The notes below the pieces were generated by a model. That model saw only the letters and a list, made by a program, of their open reading frames with translations, had not been told where the DNA came from and ran no database searches. A stretch of 5,207 nucleotides of DNA from CAZGSG01 sp964528095. Its GTDB lineage: Bacteria; Bacteroidota; Bacteroidia; Chitinophagales; Chitinophagaceae. Positions 4,609 to 5,207 of this stretch are shown here, piece by piece. The first letter of the stretch is position 1; each line of letters opens with the position of its first letter. The position numbers were made by a program, and so were the translations under genes. The stretch is from NCBI GenBank assembly GCA_964528095.1, contig CAZGSG010000399.1:1-5207 (forward strand), in the 5' to 3' direction.

Positions 4609-4632
4609 ATCTACGGACATCGATTAATTTGA

Positions 4633-5207
4633 TCAGTTGCCTGTAATTACAATTTTTTTACGCAATACCTCTTTACCTGTTGATAAACGAAGCAGGTAAA
4701 CGCCTGCTGCCAATTCGCCTTTTTGTAATACGGCTTTATGTGATCCTGCAACAAGGTCTTTATCCAGAATTTTTCTTACCAGCAATCCCTGCATATTATA
4801 TAAAAGCAGGCTGGCCCGTCCACTTTCTTTTGTTGTAAAAAGAATGGTAGTGGATGTAGCTACGGGATCGGGATAATTGAAAAAATTTGCCGGTTGTACT
4901 GCAATGTCAGGACTTGTTTCTGCCAATGGCATTGTAGTGATGGTACTGGCCGGGTAAGAACTTGTTGATGGTACTTTGGGTGATGTATAGGTCACTTTTA
5001 CCGAAACATTCTGAGCCGGGTTGCTGGTGCTGGTATTTTTTACTTTTACGGTATAGAAACCTGTTGCTGTAGGTGTATACGTAAGCGTGAGATTGCCTGT
5101 GCCGGCAACAGTCTGAAGAATGCTGCCCCCGTTATCATATAAATTAACCGTCAGGTTTTTTGTTGTATTGCTGGGATAAAGATTTACGGTGATCTGTTTA
5201 TTGGCTT
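4633..5207 (-). CDS. T9SS type A sorting-domain protein, C-terminal part (5' end outside the window)
   Basis: The frame stays open to the right edge of the window, giving 190 visible residues; the GTG at 4993-4995 is internal and not a real start. The upstream part (visible residues about 1-70) is beta-rich and Thr/Asn-rich, with NLYDNGGSILQTVAGTGNL and TGFYTVKVKN, like an Ig-like or pre-peptidase C-terminal type domain. A Ser/Thr/Pro-rich linker follows (YTSPKVPSTSSYPAST and onward). The last 80 or so residues form a type IX secretion C-terminal sorting domain: TTILFTTKESGRASLLLYNM, QGLLVRKI, GVYLLRLSTGKEVLRKKIVI. The usual NPxP-like entry reads NYPDPVATSTTI here. Such proteins cross the outer membrane by the Por system and are released or anchored after removal of this domain. 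The functional domain lies outside the window, so the activity is unknown. A palindromic terminator follows the stop. Confidence 0.9.
   Translation of the reverse strand, partial: ANKQITVNLYPSNTTKNLTVNLYDNGGSILQTVAGTGNLTLTYTPTATGFYTVKVKNTSTSNPAQNVSVKVTYTSPKVPSTSSYPASTITTMPLAETSPDIAVQPANFFNYPDPVATSTTILFTTKESGRASLLLYNMQGLLVRKILDKDLVAGSHKAVLQKGELAAGVYLLRLSTGKEVLRKKIVITGN

Noticed and set aside
4434..4646. A 70-codon + strand frame across the palindrome.
   Set aside because: It runs through the tdh start, both palindromes and the end of the T9SS gene; the amino-acid sequence resembles no family.

Overview
The window looks like a chromosomal segment from a member of the Bacteroidota, probably of the Chitinophagaceae type. 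Four things point there: a type IX secretion (T9SS) C-terminal sorting domain at the right edge, a secreted DUF1080 protein, a short-chain (SDR) type L-threonine 3-dehydrogenase, and start codons without Shine-Dalgarno sequences. An exact match to the Bacteroidota -7 promoter consensus TAnnTTTG also lies just ahead of one gene. The genus is inference; the phylum-level reading is well supported.

Layout, left to right. (1) 3-500, + strand: the C-terminal part of a gamma-glutamyltransferase, cut by the window edge. (2) 501-717: a G/T-rich stretch with a possible G-quadruplex, then two tandem arrays of 7-bp units. (3) 718-1266, +: a DinB-like DUF1572 protein. (4) 1267-2004: a 738-bp gene-free region built from repeats. 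It holds two roughly 103-bp direct repeats, an inverted copy of their core between them, two small TTTTCAC/GTGAAAA hairpins, and a third, degenerate 7-bp array running into a promoter. (5) 2005-3511, +: three tightly packed genes, probably one operon: free methionine-R-sulfoxide reductase, acylphosphatase and a secreted DUF1080 (3-keto-disaccharide hydrolase family) protein. (6) 3531-4475, - strand: L-threonine 3-dehydrogenase, convergent with the operon. (7) 4476-4632: a spacer dominated by a perfect 58-bp palindrome that overlaps a second, 16-bp palindrome. (8) 4633-5207, -: the C-terminal part of a T9SS-exported protein, cut by the right edge.

The genes are ordinary housekeeping or accessory genes and do not form one recognisable pathway. 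Loose themes are thiol/redox repair (gamma-glutamyltransferase, free Met-sulfoxide reductase), small-molecule metabolism (threonine dehydrogenase, acylphosphatase) and extracytoplasmic proteins (DUF1080, T9SS cargo). I found no defence system, mobile-element gene, CRISPR array or RNA gene. The unusual content is in the intergenic DNA: three heptamer arrays that appear to be variants of one 7-bp theme, the composite repeat region, and the nested palindromes.
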